DNA of 17,415 nt from an uncultured Rhodobiaceae bacterium. GTDB taxonomy: Archaea > Thermoplasmatota > Poseidoniia > Poseidoniales > Poseidoniaceae. Location: contig CALDQY010000118.1 of NCBI GenBank assembly GCA_937911445.1, forward strand, positions 1 through 17,415, read 5' to 3'. The position numbers and the translations under genes are program-made. Shown piece by piece: positions 1-9,066 of this stretch (positions are counted from its first letter, which is position 1; every line of letters starts with the position of its first letter). Under the pieces are notes generated by a model, which was not told where the DNA came from, ran no database searches, and saw nothing but the letters and a program-made list of their open reading frames with translations.

Positions 1-52
1 AGAAGATGACCTTGATTTGGAGCTCATTGACATTGAATCCATCGAAGATTAG
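1..52 (+). CDS. C-terminal tail of an upstream protein (partial)
   Basis: The frame beginning at base 2 reads EDDLDLELIDIESIED and stops at TAG (50-52). Only 16 residues are visible and 9 of them are Asp or Glu, so this is an acidic C-terminal tail. No family can be assigned. It lies on the same strand as the giant gene that follows after a 60-bp gap, and that gap holds a separate promoter-like box. The other frames here give nothing coherent. That this is a real gene end is plausible but rests on very little sequence. Confidence 0.5.
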   Translation, partial: EDDLDLELIDIESIED

Positions 53-83
53 TCTTCGTTTGTATGAACAACGTACCATTTCC

Positions 84-91
84 CTTATGTG
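84..91 (+). promoter_or_regulatory. TATA-like box of the giant envelope protein gene
   Basis: CTTATGTG lies 22-29 nt upstream of the ATG at 113. This is the distance expected when the archaeal TSS coincides with, or nearly touches, the start codon. No Shine-Dalgarno sequence precedes the ATG, which fits a leaderless transcript. The assignment rests on position and on the same spacing before other genes in this window. Confidence 0.4.
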
Positions 92-112
92 CTATTGGGA
101 CGACCATAACAC

Positions 113-3100
113 ATGAATGGGGCGGACACGCTGAAGACTGGTTCATCTGGAACATCCAAACTGGATCGTTCAAATCGCCGAACAGTGGCGCAGTCTGTCT
201 TTTTGGTAGCGCTTATGGTCTTCTCCACGCTGACAGCCATCGATTTCGTTACAGAAGAAGTGAGTGCTGCCTCCGATTTGGATGGAGATGGCCTCACATA
301 CGGTCTGGAGTATCTGATTAATACGGCCGCAACCGATTGGGATTCTGACAACGATGGTTTGCCTGACGGTTGGGAATGGAAGTATGGGCTTGACCCGCTT
401 TCAGCAACTGGTGGCGATGGCGCTGTTGGCGATCCTGATGGCGATGGTATGTCGAACCTACAGGAGTATTCCTATCTCCAACCTTCAAACTGGGACAATC
501 CCGCTACAACCGGCGTTCTTGACAACGGTGTTTGGTGGAACGGTACCATCCCAGTCAACGACTGGAACGAAGAAGATTCGATGCAGTTCAATCAACCCAA
601 GTGCGGTGATACGGGAAGCGACGGTCAAGGCAACACCATTCTTTGCGATGAGGACCCCGTTGGCAACGTGTGTGCCAACGGATTCGATGATGACAAGGAT
701 GGTCAAGTCGACGGATCCGATTCTGACAACGACGGCGACGCAGATTGTTCATCCGATGATGATGACGGTGACGGTATCGCTGACGAAGACCCCAACGGTT
801 GGGACACGGATGGTGACGGTATGCCCGATGGGTGGGAAGCCGCAAACGGCTTGAACGCGACCAGTGCTTCCAACGCAGATGGTGCCAATGGAGACCCTGA
901 TGGTGACGGACTCATCAATCTCATGGAATACGTTAACCCTTCATGGACAACGAACTGTGGCGGAGTGCCTTGTTTCCGACAAGGTCCAGATGGTGTTCCC
1001 ACAGAGACCGTTTCTCCGTGTGATCCAGTTCAAGGCATTGGTCCGGGTGCATGTGCTACACTTACAGCAGAAGTGGATGGCATCACCTCGACCAACCCAC
1101 AGGACAGCGATACAGACAACGACGGTCTCAACGACTCTTATGAGGCCTTGACATTGCTCACCGATCCAACGAGTTCCGATACCGACAGTGACGGCATCCC
1201 TGACGGTGTTGAAATCAACGGTGCCTACGGAAACCCTCCACAAGCTTCCGACCCAAGAGACAACAACACCGACGGTGATGCGTTCGATGATGGTGACGAG
1301 GATGCAAACGGAAACGGTATCATTGATCCGGGCGAAACTGACCCTACCCGAAGAGAAGACTCGGGTGACGAGGACAACGATGGTATTCAGAACTGGGAAG
1401 AGAACCTCTCGTGTACTGAATGGAACGTTGCTGATACGGATTTTGGTGGCATCAACGACGGTGATGAGCGAAACGTGAGTCACGGCACCGACCCTTGTGA
1501 TTCGTTGGTGAACTTCGCCACCACATTCGTATCTTTTAGCGCAGCAAATCAACTGTTCCTTGTTGATGCTACTGGTTTCAACCCGAACGGTGGAATCGGT
1601 TACTACAACAACTCAGGAACATACACGACCTTCAGTTATCTCTCTGCTTCATGGACCAGCAATGCGTTGCAAGGTGTATCGCCTGCCCCTACAGGGACGC
1701 CGACGTCCATTGAAAGCCGAAATGGTTCCTTTTGTCACACGGCTGCCAACCAAGACGGAACCATTGGAACCACACGAGCCTACTGCGATGACGACTACAC
1801 CGACAGTGATGCGGATGGTCTAGCAGATTGGGAGGAACTGTTGGGAACGTACGGCTGGTTTTCCAATCCAACTCTTGCTGATACTGACGGCGACGGTGTC
1901 AGCGACTACGACGAGGTGTTCGACAACACAGACCCGACTGAGCCGTGCTTCAACACACTCGACCCTGATGGTGATGGCATCAATTCCTACTTTGAAAACA
2001 CAACTGGGTGCAATCTTGCTTTCATTGGGATCAACAACGGTTCGACCGATATCTGGGTCACGGACTATCTTTCGGTAGACACCGACAGTGGTGGCGTTGA
2101 TGATCGAACAGAATACTTCGACAACACCAACCCCGAAAACGATCCATCAGACGACCTCTTGCCAGATGATTTCGACAACGACGGTATCCCGGATGCTGTC
2201 GAGAATGCAACTGGCTCAGATTGGCGCAATCCCGACACCGATGGTGGAGGAATGCTTGATGGTGCGGAATGCCCTCAACAATTCTGGTTCTTCAATTGCG
2301 TCGGAGCGCCTTTCAATCTCTTTGACCCAACGGACGACCTTCCACAAAACGACGTCATCTTCTGGGCGAACAATACCACTGGAGTGGTCGATCTTGACAT
2401 CGAGAAGTACTGGCGAAAGTACACCAATGACATTCCAACCGGAAATTCGTACACACACGACAATTCAGTTCACCCGGCCTCTGAAGTGGTTCCGCCGTTC
2501 ACAAATCTCACCCACATGGCAAGCACCAGCTTTGCAAACGACACCATTACGTGGCAAGTCACCTACAACTTCCCTGTCGGGGAAGGTGCGCTTACGTTGC
2601 CCGCCTCAACCACCAACGTTTCATTCTGGGCCGATTCAGCCGTGATTTTGTCCCGAACGAACGATACACATCGATACGAGGTCGACGGTGGATTCGTTGA
2701 GGAAATTGTTGTTCAGCAACCAGAGTATTACTTCGACTGGAGCACGCTTGCAAGTTCAAGCATAGCCGGTCAAGGCTTCCCTTACGAAACGGCTCTTCCT
2801 GACTACTACACCGATTTGACCGATTCACGTTCTGTTGTCTACAACATCACCAGTGCTGTCATCAACGATGCTTCCGCCGTGAACGCCTACGATCAGGCAT
2901 TGGCTCTACAGACGTTCTTGCGGGACGGAAACGCATCAACAGAATTCAAACTTAATTTCGATGGCTCAGGCTTGGTCGATGGTGAAGATTTGACACAGTT
3001 CATGCTTGAAGTTGCAAATGAAGGAACCTGTGCAGAGTTTGCAACTACCTACGTGACCATGGCTCGAGTGATTGGTCTTCCAGCGCGATTGGTCAGTGGA

Positions 3101-6100
3101 TTCAAAGGTGGAGATTGGACAGGCAACGGTTACGCAGTCGGCGCCCAGCACCTGCGTACATGGGCTGAGGTTCGATTGCAGCAGTCCTCTGCAGCGGGAG
3201 GCCTAGATTTCGGATGGGTTCCATTCGATCCATGTCCAGATTCTGCCGAACTCGACATCAGCAATGTTCTCTATTCGCCAACTGACTTCGACCGTGATGG
3301 AAGCGCAGGAAACATTTCCATAAGCGGGAACTTGCTCTTCTTGGACAATCAAACAGCCATTGAACAGCACATCGTTCGTGCTTACCTCGTTCCTCTTGTC
3401 GAAGCCTTTGATGGCGTAAGTGGACTCAACACGCCAGAACGCCTGCTTGAGGTCAACATCACCGATTCGAGTGGATTCTTTACCATCGAAGGTGCTCCTG
3501 TTGAGGTGATTCAACCTGGCTTTGGGGCAATTATGATCGAGGTCGAACAAAAGGGATACGTTTCTGGCCAGACGATTCTGACTGCAAATTCGACAGTTCA
3601 AGGACCTGCGAATGCTTGGTGGATGAATGTTACAGATGATGCAACGCTCAACCACACGTCACCGGGTGCAATCGACGCACCGATCGTTGGTGCCGGAGCA
3701 ACAACGACCATTGAAGGTTTCATCGGTTACGAGCAGCTACCGTTTTCGGATGCCTCATTGGTCGTCAATTCGACCGTATGGCTTTCCTTTACTTCATCGG
3801 TCGATGGAGCACAGAATTTGACCACACAAGTTAGTCCATCAGGAACATGGTCGTTTGAATTGACTCTGGATGAACTGGAAACGAAGACCAATGTGAGTGC
3901 GACCTTGGGTTACGACGGGTGGGTGCAAACCGAGGACGGAATCACGGGCCCAACCTATCACTTGCGCCCGACCCAAACAGCGTTCACGCTCGATATCCGT
4001 GATGCGCCAAATCTCACGGCTACATTGGAAGGTCCTGGAACAAACTCAAGTCTCCTCCTTCTCAACAACGACATCTACGTCAATGGTACCGCCTTGACCA
4101 TCGGTGCATCTCCAGTGGGTATGGCTGGTAACCTCTCATTCGAAATGCGAGAAAACAACAGCGGTGGAGACTGGACTGAAATTTTCAATGTCACCGTGAA
4201 TGGTGCATTCAACATACAGCATTTCCTCAATGCATCGGATGTCAACGTAGCAGCAGGAATCCTAGAAGTACGCTTGCGTTTCTATCCTGACCTTTACGAA
4301 TCAACCGATGATGCGAACCTCAGCACAGGTGATCCTTACGCGTTGGTTGGCATCCTGAACTTCGAAGTGATAGCAACTCCACAATTGCGCGGAGAGCCAA
4401 CGAACGTTCTGGTTCAGATTTCGGATCACATGGGAGTCGAGGTCGGACTCGCCGTACCAGGAGATTACTCGTTCTCGTTTGATGGAACATGGGTCAACAC
4501 GACTTCTGATCCAGATTCATCGCTCATTACTTTGTCGTGGCAACTGGATTCGACGTTGCGACCTGGTGACTATGTATTTGACATCCTATACAACGGTTCA
4601 ACACTCTACCAGCCAGGAAATGCATCGGGATTGATTCGAGTCCAAGCTGAGATTGGCTGGAACTTGACAATCCTCCAAGATTGGACGCACTTGGGCAATA
4701 CAACCTACATCGTAGGTGACATCTTTGACGGACAGTTCACGACTGAGCGTGTTCTTGGGAACGATACCATCATCGCAATGACCATGCTTGATGGTGATGG
4801 TTTCCCGATCGACCTGGCAAATGGCATGCTGGACAATGCAACCGGTGAATTCAACCTTACAGTTGTCATGCCAACCACGCTTCCATCCAATGGCTACGAA
4901 GTTGCTGTCGACTTTAACTTCGAAGCGATGGCCCCTGCTGGTGGTGCATACTATCGCGTCGTTGATTCATCAACACCACCGAACCCACCAACGTTGCCGA
5001 GTGTGACTGTTGGTATCGAATCCGAATTCCTGCTGGAGGAAGAATTGAGGGCTATGGAATTCGTTTCAGGCGATCAAGTGACCTTCAACACGTCCGTGTT
5101 GGATGTTGCCGATCGTTCCAACATTTCTGGTGTAACTGTAGAATACATCTGGGACTTTGGAAACTCCAATCAGACCATTGGTACTGCAGTGACCGATGCA
5201 GAAGGAAACGCCTCGTTCACATGGGCGACAGCGAGTCTTGCGCCGGGCGATTACGTATTGCAGATGTTTGTTGCAGATGATTTGACCGATCCTCTCGCCG
5301 TTGGAAACAGTCGCCGAACAGGAAACAGCACGTTTGTTGATGTGACTGTGCAAGTTCCTACCGACATTCGTATTGACGTCTTGCCATCCACCATTACAGC
5401 AGGTGTTCCGTTCAACATGCAAGGACAAATCCTCGATGACGATGACCCTACACGTGCAATGATTTCCGGTGTTCGACTGGATGTCTACTGGCAGTCAAAC
5501 CCTGAGGAACTTCTCCGCAGTGGTGTCCCAACACTTTCGAATGGAAGCTTCAACCTCACCGTCCCAACTGACACAGCGAACAACGGTACTGTCCGTGGTC
5601 CACGTACGCTCGTTGTTGAAGTCCTTGAGGACTCTTCACCGTATTATCTGCCTTCAAACACTTCGTCTGCGATTTTCGTCTTCGGAGTGACACAACTCGA
5701 AGGATTGCAACCGGGCAACCCAGTTCTTGTCAATCGCGGAGAGACTGTGAATCTGAGCGCAACCTTGGTCGAATCAAGTTTCAACTTCAGACCACTTGGA
5801 AATCTGAGTGTAACAACCAAATTCCATGAAACATGGTTGCCATCGGTTACCACGGACGGGTCCGGAACTGCGAACACTTCCTTTGTAATTCCATCAAGTC
5901 ATCCGCTCGGTTTGATTGTGGTCAGTTACTACTACAACGGTAGTTCAGACCTTCTTCCAACACAAGCAAATCTCAGCAGTGTGACCGTTCGTTCGCTCAC
6001 GTTCATGGTTGTAGATCCGATTACGGACAATCCTGTAGCAGGTTCGAGTTTCAATGTCTCTGGACGGGTTGTTTCGGACAATGGAAGCGGATTGACCAAT

Positions 6101-9064
6101 CGAGACGGTTCTCGACTGATCATGAACGTTCTGTTCACAATCGATGATGCACCTACTGGATTTGCTGTGAGCAACGGTTCTGTTCAGGATGGTGGATGGT
6201 GGAATGCTACCATCACACTCACTCCCGGATTTGAGCGTGGAACACACGTGCTGGAAGCATCAATCGTACCAACAGTGAACTTCTACATCGGATCGAAGAA
6301 CAATTCAACCTTTGACAGTCGAGGTTTCTCCATCATTACGTTCCTAGATCCATCGCTTGATGCGCTCGGTCAACCCTCGTTGAACGACCGCACAGAGCGT
6401 GGTGATCTGCTCGATATACGCATTTTGCTTGAAGACAATACGGGTGCTCCGATTGATGGCCAACAGGTCACCTTCTCACTTCCCGCGACGAACACAACCG
6501 ACGAAGTGTCTGTTAGTGTCACGACAGCTGCGAATGGAACTGCCGTCGGAAGTCTGTTGGTGCCGTTCAATGCATCGGTTGGTTTCAGCGATGTTGTCGC
6601 TTCCTATGGTGGACTGGCAGGTACAACTGGCATTGCCGGATACAATACATCGACGCAATTTGTTACGTTGGCCGAGACGAATCTGACCATCACTGAGCAC
6701 ACTGAATCCCTTGTTGCTGGTGAAATGCTGTACGTGAACGGAACCTTGCTCGACGATCTCAATATGCCACTGTACGTTGATGGCGTTGAATCCGTGGCCA
6801 TTGTTCGTCTCTTTGTGGATGGGGTGCCTGTTGCGAGTGTTCAGAGTGATGCGTTTACCGGTGCGTACGCTATTTCGTATCTCGTCCCAGAATCGACAAC
6901 CTCTGGAATGCACATGGTCGAAGTCCGATTTACTGGTGGACGTGATTGGGTTGACCCAGTCGGCATCGGCGATTCTGTTGATCCAGAATTCTACATGCCA
7001 AGTTCTGCAACCGTTGATTTCAATGTCAGTGTTCCAACACAAATCTTGTTGATTACACCAACTGGCGAAGTGAACCGTGAAGAAACCATGACTGTGCAAG
7101 GACGATTGTTGGACATTGTTGACAATCCATTGCAAGAACTTACCATCGACATTTATCTCAACGATGTGTGGATGACCAATGTTACAACGGATGAAACTGG
7201 TTTGTTTACAGCCGTTATTCCAGTGCCTGCTGATGCAGCGCTTGGTCCAGTCTCCTTGGATACTCGCTTCAATGGAACGGTGTTCTATCTGCCTAGCGAT
7301 GCTGGTGGTACATGGTCGGTCTTCAGCCAGATTCTTGTTTCTGTTTCAGTACCTTCTCCTCTTGCAGTAACCGATACAACAACGATCACTGGAAGTGTGC
7401 TCGATAACCAACTCGAACCAATCGAAGGTCATGTTGTTGAACTCAAGGTCGACGGCTTTGTTTTGTCACAAGTAACGACTGGAGCTGATGGAACATTCTC
7501 GTACGAATGGACCGTTCAGGACTTCTTCAATTTCGGGGACAATCTGCTTGAAGCGAATGTCCTTGCCCAAGGCTACTATCGAGAAGGGTCAGCCAACCAA
7601 TCGTTCTTCTTAGCGCATCGTTCTGCGATGACGCTCGAGTTTGACGATGGAACGGATGCAACCCGTGGAGACTTCTGGACCTTTTCTGGACGTCTCTACG
7701 ATATCGATACGGTCGATCAGGATGGAATCGGTGGCGAGAGTGTTCTCGTGTACCTTGATGGCCAGTACATGTCGACTGTAACAACAGCTTCGGACGGAAC
7801 CTTCTCTGGTCAAGTCTTTGCAAGCATGGATCTCGAGCGAGGAAACGGTCACATCATCCAAGTTGTGTTTGAGGGAACTCAAGAACACTTGAGCACACTT
7901 ACCAACGGAACTGTGACCGTCTGGGCGGATATTGTGATTACCATTGACAGCACATCGTCCCCACAGTCCGTCCGCTCTGACCCTGCGAACCCGATTCGTC
8001 TGACAGGAAGCGTTGCAGAAATCGGTGGCATTGGTGAAGTCTTCGAAGATGTGGTTCTCTACGTCGGTAACGGCACAAACTGTGTTAACAACTTCGAAGG
8101 TGCTGCATGTTTCGATGGAGCACAAGTCGATTGGAACATTGGAAACTTCACAATCGTCGTCAATGCTCCAAAGACCTTGTCACCTGGTTCGCAGTTCGTT
8201 AGTATTGACGTTCCGAGAGACACTGGTCGTTACATCAACGGTGCGTCAGAGTCGCATCCTATCTACATCAAGGTGAACGCAGAAATCGAAATCTTCGTCG
8301 ATAAGATTGAAGAAAACGTGGATGAAAAGGTCGATGGCGGAGTTACGATTGTTGCTGAAGATACAACAACTGGTCTTGCAGGTATCGCGGTTGAGTTTTA
8401 TCTCTATGCCGGAAACGGATCCCAACTCGGTGCAATGACCAAGCTGACCGATGCCGATGGTGTTGCAGACTTTGAGTTCAACAACGACCCTGCATACGGC
8501 GATGCCTCCATCTTCGGTCAAGTTTCACTCGATATTGTCATCACGGATCCAAGACTGTCGGAGCAGACTGTTGCTGAGTTCAACAGCACACGACTCAACG
8601 GATTTGCACCGGCTTACGAGTTTGAAGCTGAAGCCTCTGAAGTAAGTCCGTGGACTTACGTAGCCTTGGTCTTCTTTGCAGCAGCGGTTGCTCTCGGAAC
8701 GGTCATGTATCGACGAACTCGTCAGAACGAGTTGCTTTCTGAGATGAGTGAAGTCTTCGAATACACGGCTGAACTCCTTGCTGCAGGAGATGCAACACGA
8801 GAGGCGATCTTCAACTGCTATCAGAACCTCTGTTCAACCTTACAGACACGTGGATTGCTACGTCGAGACTTCGAAACGGTTCGTGAGTTCGAAGTTGCTA
8901 TCCGACAAGCGACTCCAGGCATCAGTGATGAGGCGCTTGAATCGTTGGATAACATGTTCGAAATGGCTCGATACAGTCGCGAAGAATTGGGTGAATCTCA
9001 TCAACAATCCGCACAGACAGCATTGGACAAGATGATCACTGAACTGAGTTACAAGAAGTACTGA
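113..9064 (+). CDS. Giant TSP3-repeat / transglutaminase-like / Ig-like surface protein with DUF4129-like tail
   Basis: This 2983-residue envelope protein has an in-frame TAA at 107-109, so the ATG at 113 is the earliest start. Residues 1-24 are polar, 28-43 hydrophobic, and VSA-AS near 50-54 suits signal peptidase. Residues 54-745 are Asp-rich calcium-binding TSP3-like repeats (DSDNDG, DTDGDG types). Residues 930-1045 form a transglutaminase-like domain: Cys973 in GTCAEFA, His1013 in QHLRTWAEV and Asp1039 in WVPFDPC make the expected triad. From about 1060 to 2750 there are beta-rich Ig-like or carboxypeptidase-regulatory-like modules with many N-X-S/T sequons. A membrane helix (2848-2868) is followed by RRTR and a helical tail resembling DUF4129 (2870-2983), the domain often fused to transglutaminase-like proteins. 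By inference the body lies outside the cell and the tail in the cytoplasm. It may crosslink, cleave or mature envelope proteins, or act as an adhesin. Function is unproven; the domain calls are fairly secure. Confidence 0.93.
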   Translation: MNGADTLKTGSSGTSKLDRSNRRTVAQSVFLVALMVFSTLTAIDFVTEEVSAASDLDGDGLTYGLEYLINTAATDWDSDNDGLPDGWEWKYGLDPLSATGGDGAVGDPDGDGMSNLQEYSYLQPSNWDNPATTGVLDNGVWWNGTIPVNDWNEEDSMQFNQPKCGDTGSDGQGNTILCDEDPVGNVCANGFDDDKDGQVDGSDSDNDGDADCSSDDDDGDGIADEDPNGWDTDGDGMPDGWEAANGLNATSASNADGANGDPDGDGLINLMEYVNPSWTTNCGGVPCFRQGPDGVPTETVSPCDPVQGIGPGACATLTAEVDGITSTNPQDSDTDNDGLNDSYEALTLLTDPTSSDTDSDGIPDGVEINGAYGNPPQASDPRDNNTDGDAFDDGDEDANGNGIIDPGETDPTRREDSGDEDNDGIQNWEENLSCTEWNVADTDFGGINDGDERNVSHGTDPCDSLVNFATTFVSFSAANQLFLVDATGFNPNGGIGYYNNSGTYTTFSYLSASWTSNALQGVSPAPTGTPTSIESRNGSFCHTAANQDGTIGTTRAYCDDDYTDSDADGLADWEELLGTYGWFSNPTLADTDGDGVSDYDEVFDNTDPTEPCFNTLDPDGDGINSYFENTTGCNLAFIGINNGSTDIWVTDYLSVDTDSGGVDDRTEYFDNTNPENDPSDDLLPDDFDNDGIPDAVENATGSDWRNPDTDGGGMLDGAECPQQFWFFNCVGAPFNLFDPTDDLPQNDVIFWANNTTGVVDLDIEKYWRKYTNDIPTGNSYTHDNSVHPASEVVPPFTNLTHMASTSFANDTITWQVTYNFPVGEGALTLPASTTNVSFWADSAVILSRTNDTHRYEVDGGFVEEIVVQQPEYYFDWSTLASSSIAGQGFPYETALPDYYTDLTDSRSVVYNITSAVINDASAVNAYDQALALQTFLRDGNASTEFKLNFDGSGLVDGEDLTQFMLEVANEGTCAEFATTYVTMARVIGLPARLVSGFKGGDWTGNGYAVGAQHLRTWAEVRLQQSSAAGGLDFGWVPFDPCPDSAELDISNVLYSPTDFDRDGSAGNISISGNLLFLDNQTAIEQHIVRAYLVPLVEAFDGVSGLNTPERLLEVNITDSSGFFTIEGAPVEVIQPGFGAIMIEVEQKGYVSGQTILTANSTVQGPANAWWMNVTDDATLNHTSPGAIDAPIVGAGATTTIEGFIGYEQLPFSDASLVVNSTVWLSFTSSVDGAQNLTTQVSPSGTWSFELTLDELETKTNVSATLGYDGWVQTEDGITGPTYHLRPTQTAFTLDIRDAPNLTATLEGPGTNSSLLLLNNDIYVNGTALTIGASPVGMAGNLSFEMRENNSGGDWTEIFNVTVNGAFNIQHFLNASDVNVAAGILEVRLRFYPDLYESTDDANLSTGDPYALVGILNFEVIATPQLRGEPTNVLVQISDHMGVEVGLAVPGDYSFSFDGTWVNTTSDPDSSLITLSWQLDSTLRPGDYVFDILYNGSTLYQPGNASGLIRVQAEIGWNLTILQDWTHLGNTTYIVGDIFDGQFTTERVLGNDTIIAMTMLDGDGFPIDLANGMLDNATGEFNLTVVMPTTLPSNGYEVAVDFNFEAMAPAGGAYYRVVDSSTPPNPPTLPSVTVGIESEFLLEEELRAMEFVSGDQVTFNTSVLDVADRSNISGVTVEYIWDFGNSNQTIGTAVTDAEGNASFTWATASLAPGDYVLQMFVADDLTDPLAVGNSRRTGNSTFVDVTVQVPTDIRIDVLPSTITAGVPFNMQGQILDDDDPTRAMISGVRLDVYWQSNPEELLRSGVPTLSNGSFNLTVPTDTANNGTVRGPRTLVVEVLEDSSPYYLPSNTSSAIFVFGVTQLEGLQPGNPVLVNRGETVNLSATLVESSFNFRPLGNLSVTTKFHETWLPSVTTDGSGTANTSFVIPSSHPLGLIVVSYYYNGSSDLLPTQANLSSVTVRSLTFMVVDPITDNPVAGSSFNVSGRVVSDNGSGLTNRDGSRLIMNVLFTIDDAPTGFAVSNGSVQDGGWWNATITLTPGFERGTHVLEASIVPTVNFYIGSKNNSTFDSRGFSIITFLDPSLDALGQPSLNDRTERGDLLDIRILLEDNTGAPIDGQQVTFSLPATNTTDEVSVSVTTAANGTAVGSLLVPFNASVGFSDVVASYGGLAGTTGIAGYNTSTQFVTLAETNLTITEHTESLVAGEMLYVNGTLLDDLNMPLYVDGVESVAIVRLFVDGVPVASVQSDAFTGAYAISYLVPESTTSGMHMVEVRFTGGRDWVDPVGIGDSVDPEFYMPSSATVDFNVSVPTQILLITPTGEVNREETMTVQGRLLDIVDNPLQELTIDIYLNDVWMTNVTTDETGLFTAVIPVPADAALGPVSLDTRFNGTVFYLPSDAGGTWSVFSQILVSVSVPSPLAVTDTTTITGSVLDNQLEPIEGHVVELKVDGFVLSQVTTGADGTFSYEWTVQDFFNFGDNLLEANVLAQGYYREGSANQSFFLAHRSAMTLEFDDGTDATRGDFWTFSGRLYDIDTVDQDGIGGESVLVYLDGQYMSTVTTASDGTFSGQVFASMDLERGNGHIIQVVFEGTQEHLSTLTNGTVTVWADIVITIDSTSSPQSVRSDPANPIRLTGSVAEIGGIGEVFEDVVLYVGNGTNCVNNFEGAACFDGAQVDWNIGNFTIVVNAPKTLSPGSQFVSIDVPRDTGRYINGASESHPIYIKVNAEIEIFVDKIEENVDEKVDGGVTIVAEDTTTGLAGIAVEFYLYAGNGSQLGAMTKLTDADGVADFEFNNDPAYGDASIFGQVSLDIVITDPRLSEQTVAEFNSTRLNGFAPAYEFEAEASEVSPWTYVALVFFAAAVALGTVMYRRTRQNELLSEMSEVFEYTAELLAAGDATREAIFNCYQNLCSTLQTRGLLRRDFETVREFEVAIRQATPGISDEALESLDNMFEMARYSREELGESHQQSAQTALDKMITELSYKKY
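272..2350 (+). repeat. Tandem TSP3-like calcium-binding repeats in the giant protein
   Basis: Asp-rich motifs of the type D-x-D-x-D-G-x-x-D recur from residue 54 to about 745. Examples are DLDGDGL, DSDNDGLPDGWE, DPDGDGMSN, DTDGDGMPDGWE, DSDTDNDGLND, DTDSDGIPDG and DTDGDGVSDYDE. The frequent PDGWE ending is typical of this repeat class in marine prokaryotic surface proteins. Each unit is expected to bind Ca2+ and stiffen the N-terminal region, which suits sea-water calcium levels. Spacing is irregular, so these are diverged protein repeats and not recent DNA duplications. Unlike the TSP3 protein at the right edge, they mostly lack paired cysteines. Confidence 0.85.
5417..8280 (+). repeat. Tandem ~100-residue Ig-like modules in the giant protein stalk
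   Basis: A recurring start pattern (hydrophobic-x-G-x-L/V-x-D, then a loop, a beta strand, and TT-x-x-DGTF or similar) appears near residues 1769 (MQGQILDD), 1982 (VSGRVVSD), 2208 (VNGTLLDD), 2328 (VQGRLLDI), 2425 (ITGSVLDN), 2524 (FSGRLYDI) and 2630 (LTGSVAEI). Units at about 1881 and 2100 look related but more diverged. The period is roughly 97-120 residues. The fold is inferred as Ig-like or carboxypeptidase-regulatory-like beta sandwich, as in extended stalks of surface proteins. Similar modules probably also fill residues 1060-1760, where I could not phase them with confidence. Confidence 0.65.
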
Positions 9065-9066
9065 GT

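Noticed and set aside
170..245. Tat signal peptide on the giant protein (Arg22-Arg23)
   Set aside because: The residues after the Arg pair (TVAQ) do not match the S/T-R-R-x-F-L-K consensus; the general secretory pathway is the simpler reading.
6476..7135. 219-codon open frame on the minus strand inside the giant gene
   Set aside because: It is antisense to a continuous 2983-codon gene with clear domains, has low-complexity His/Cys/Asn-rich composition, no recognisable motif and no ribosome binding site. It is a shadow of the real frame.
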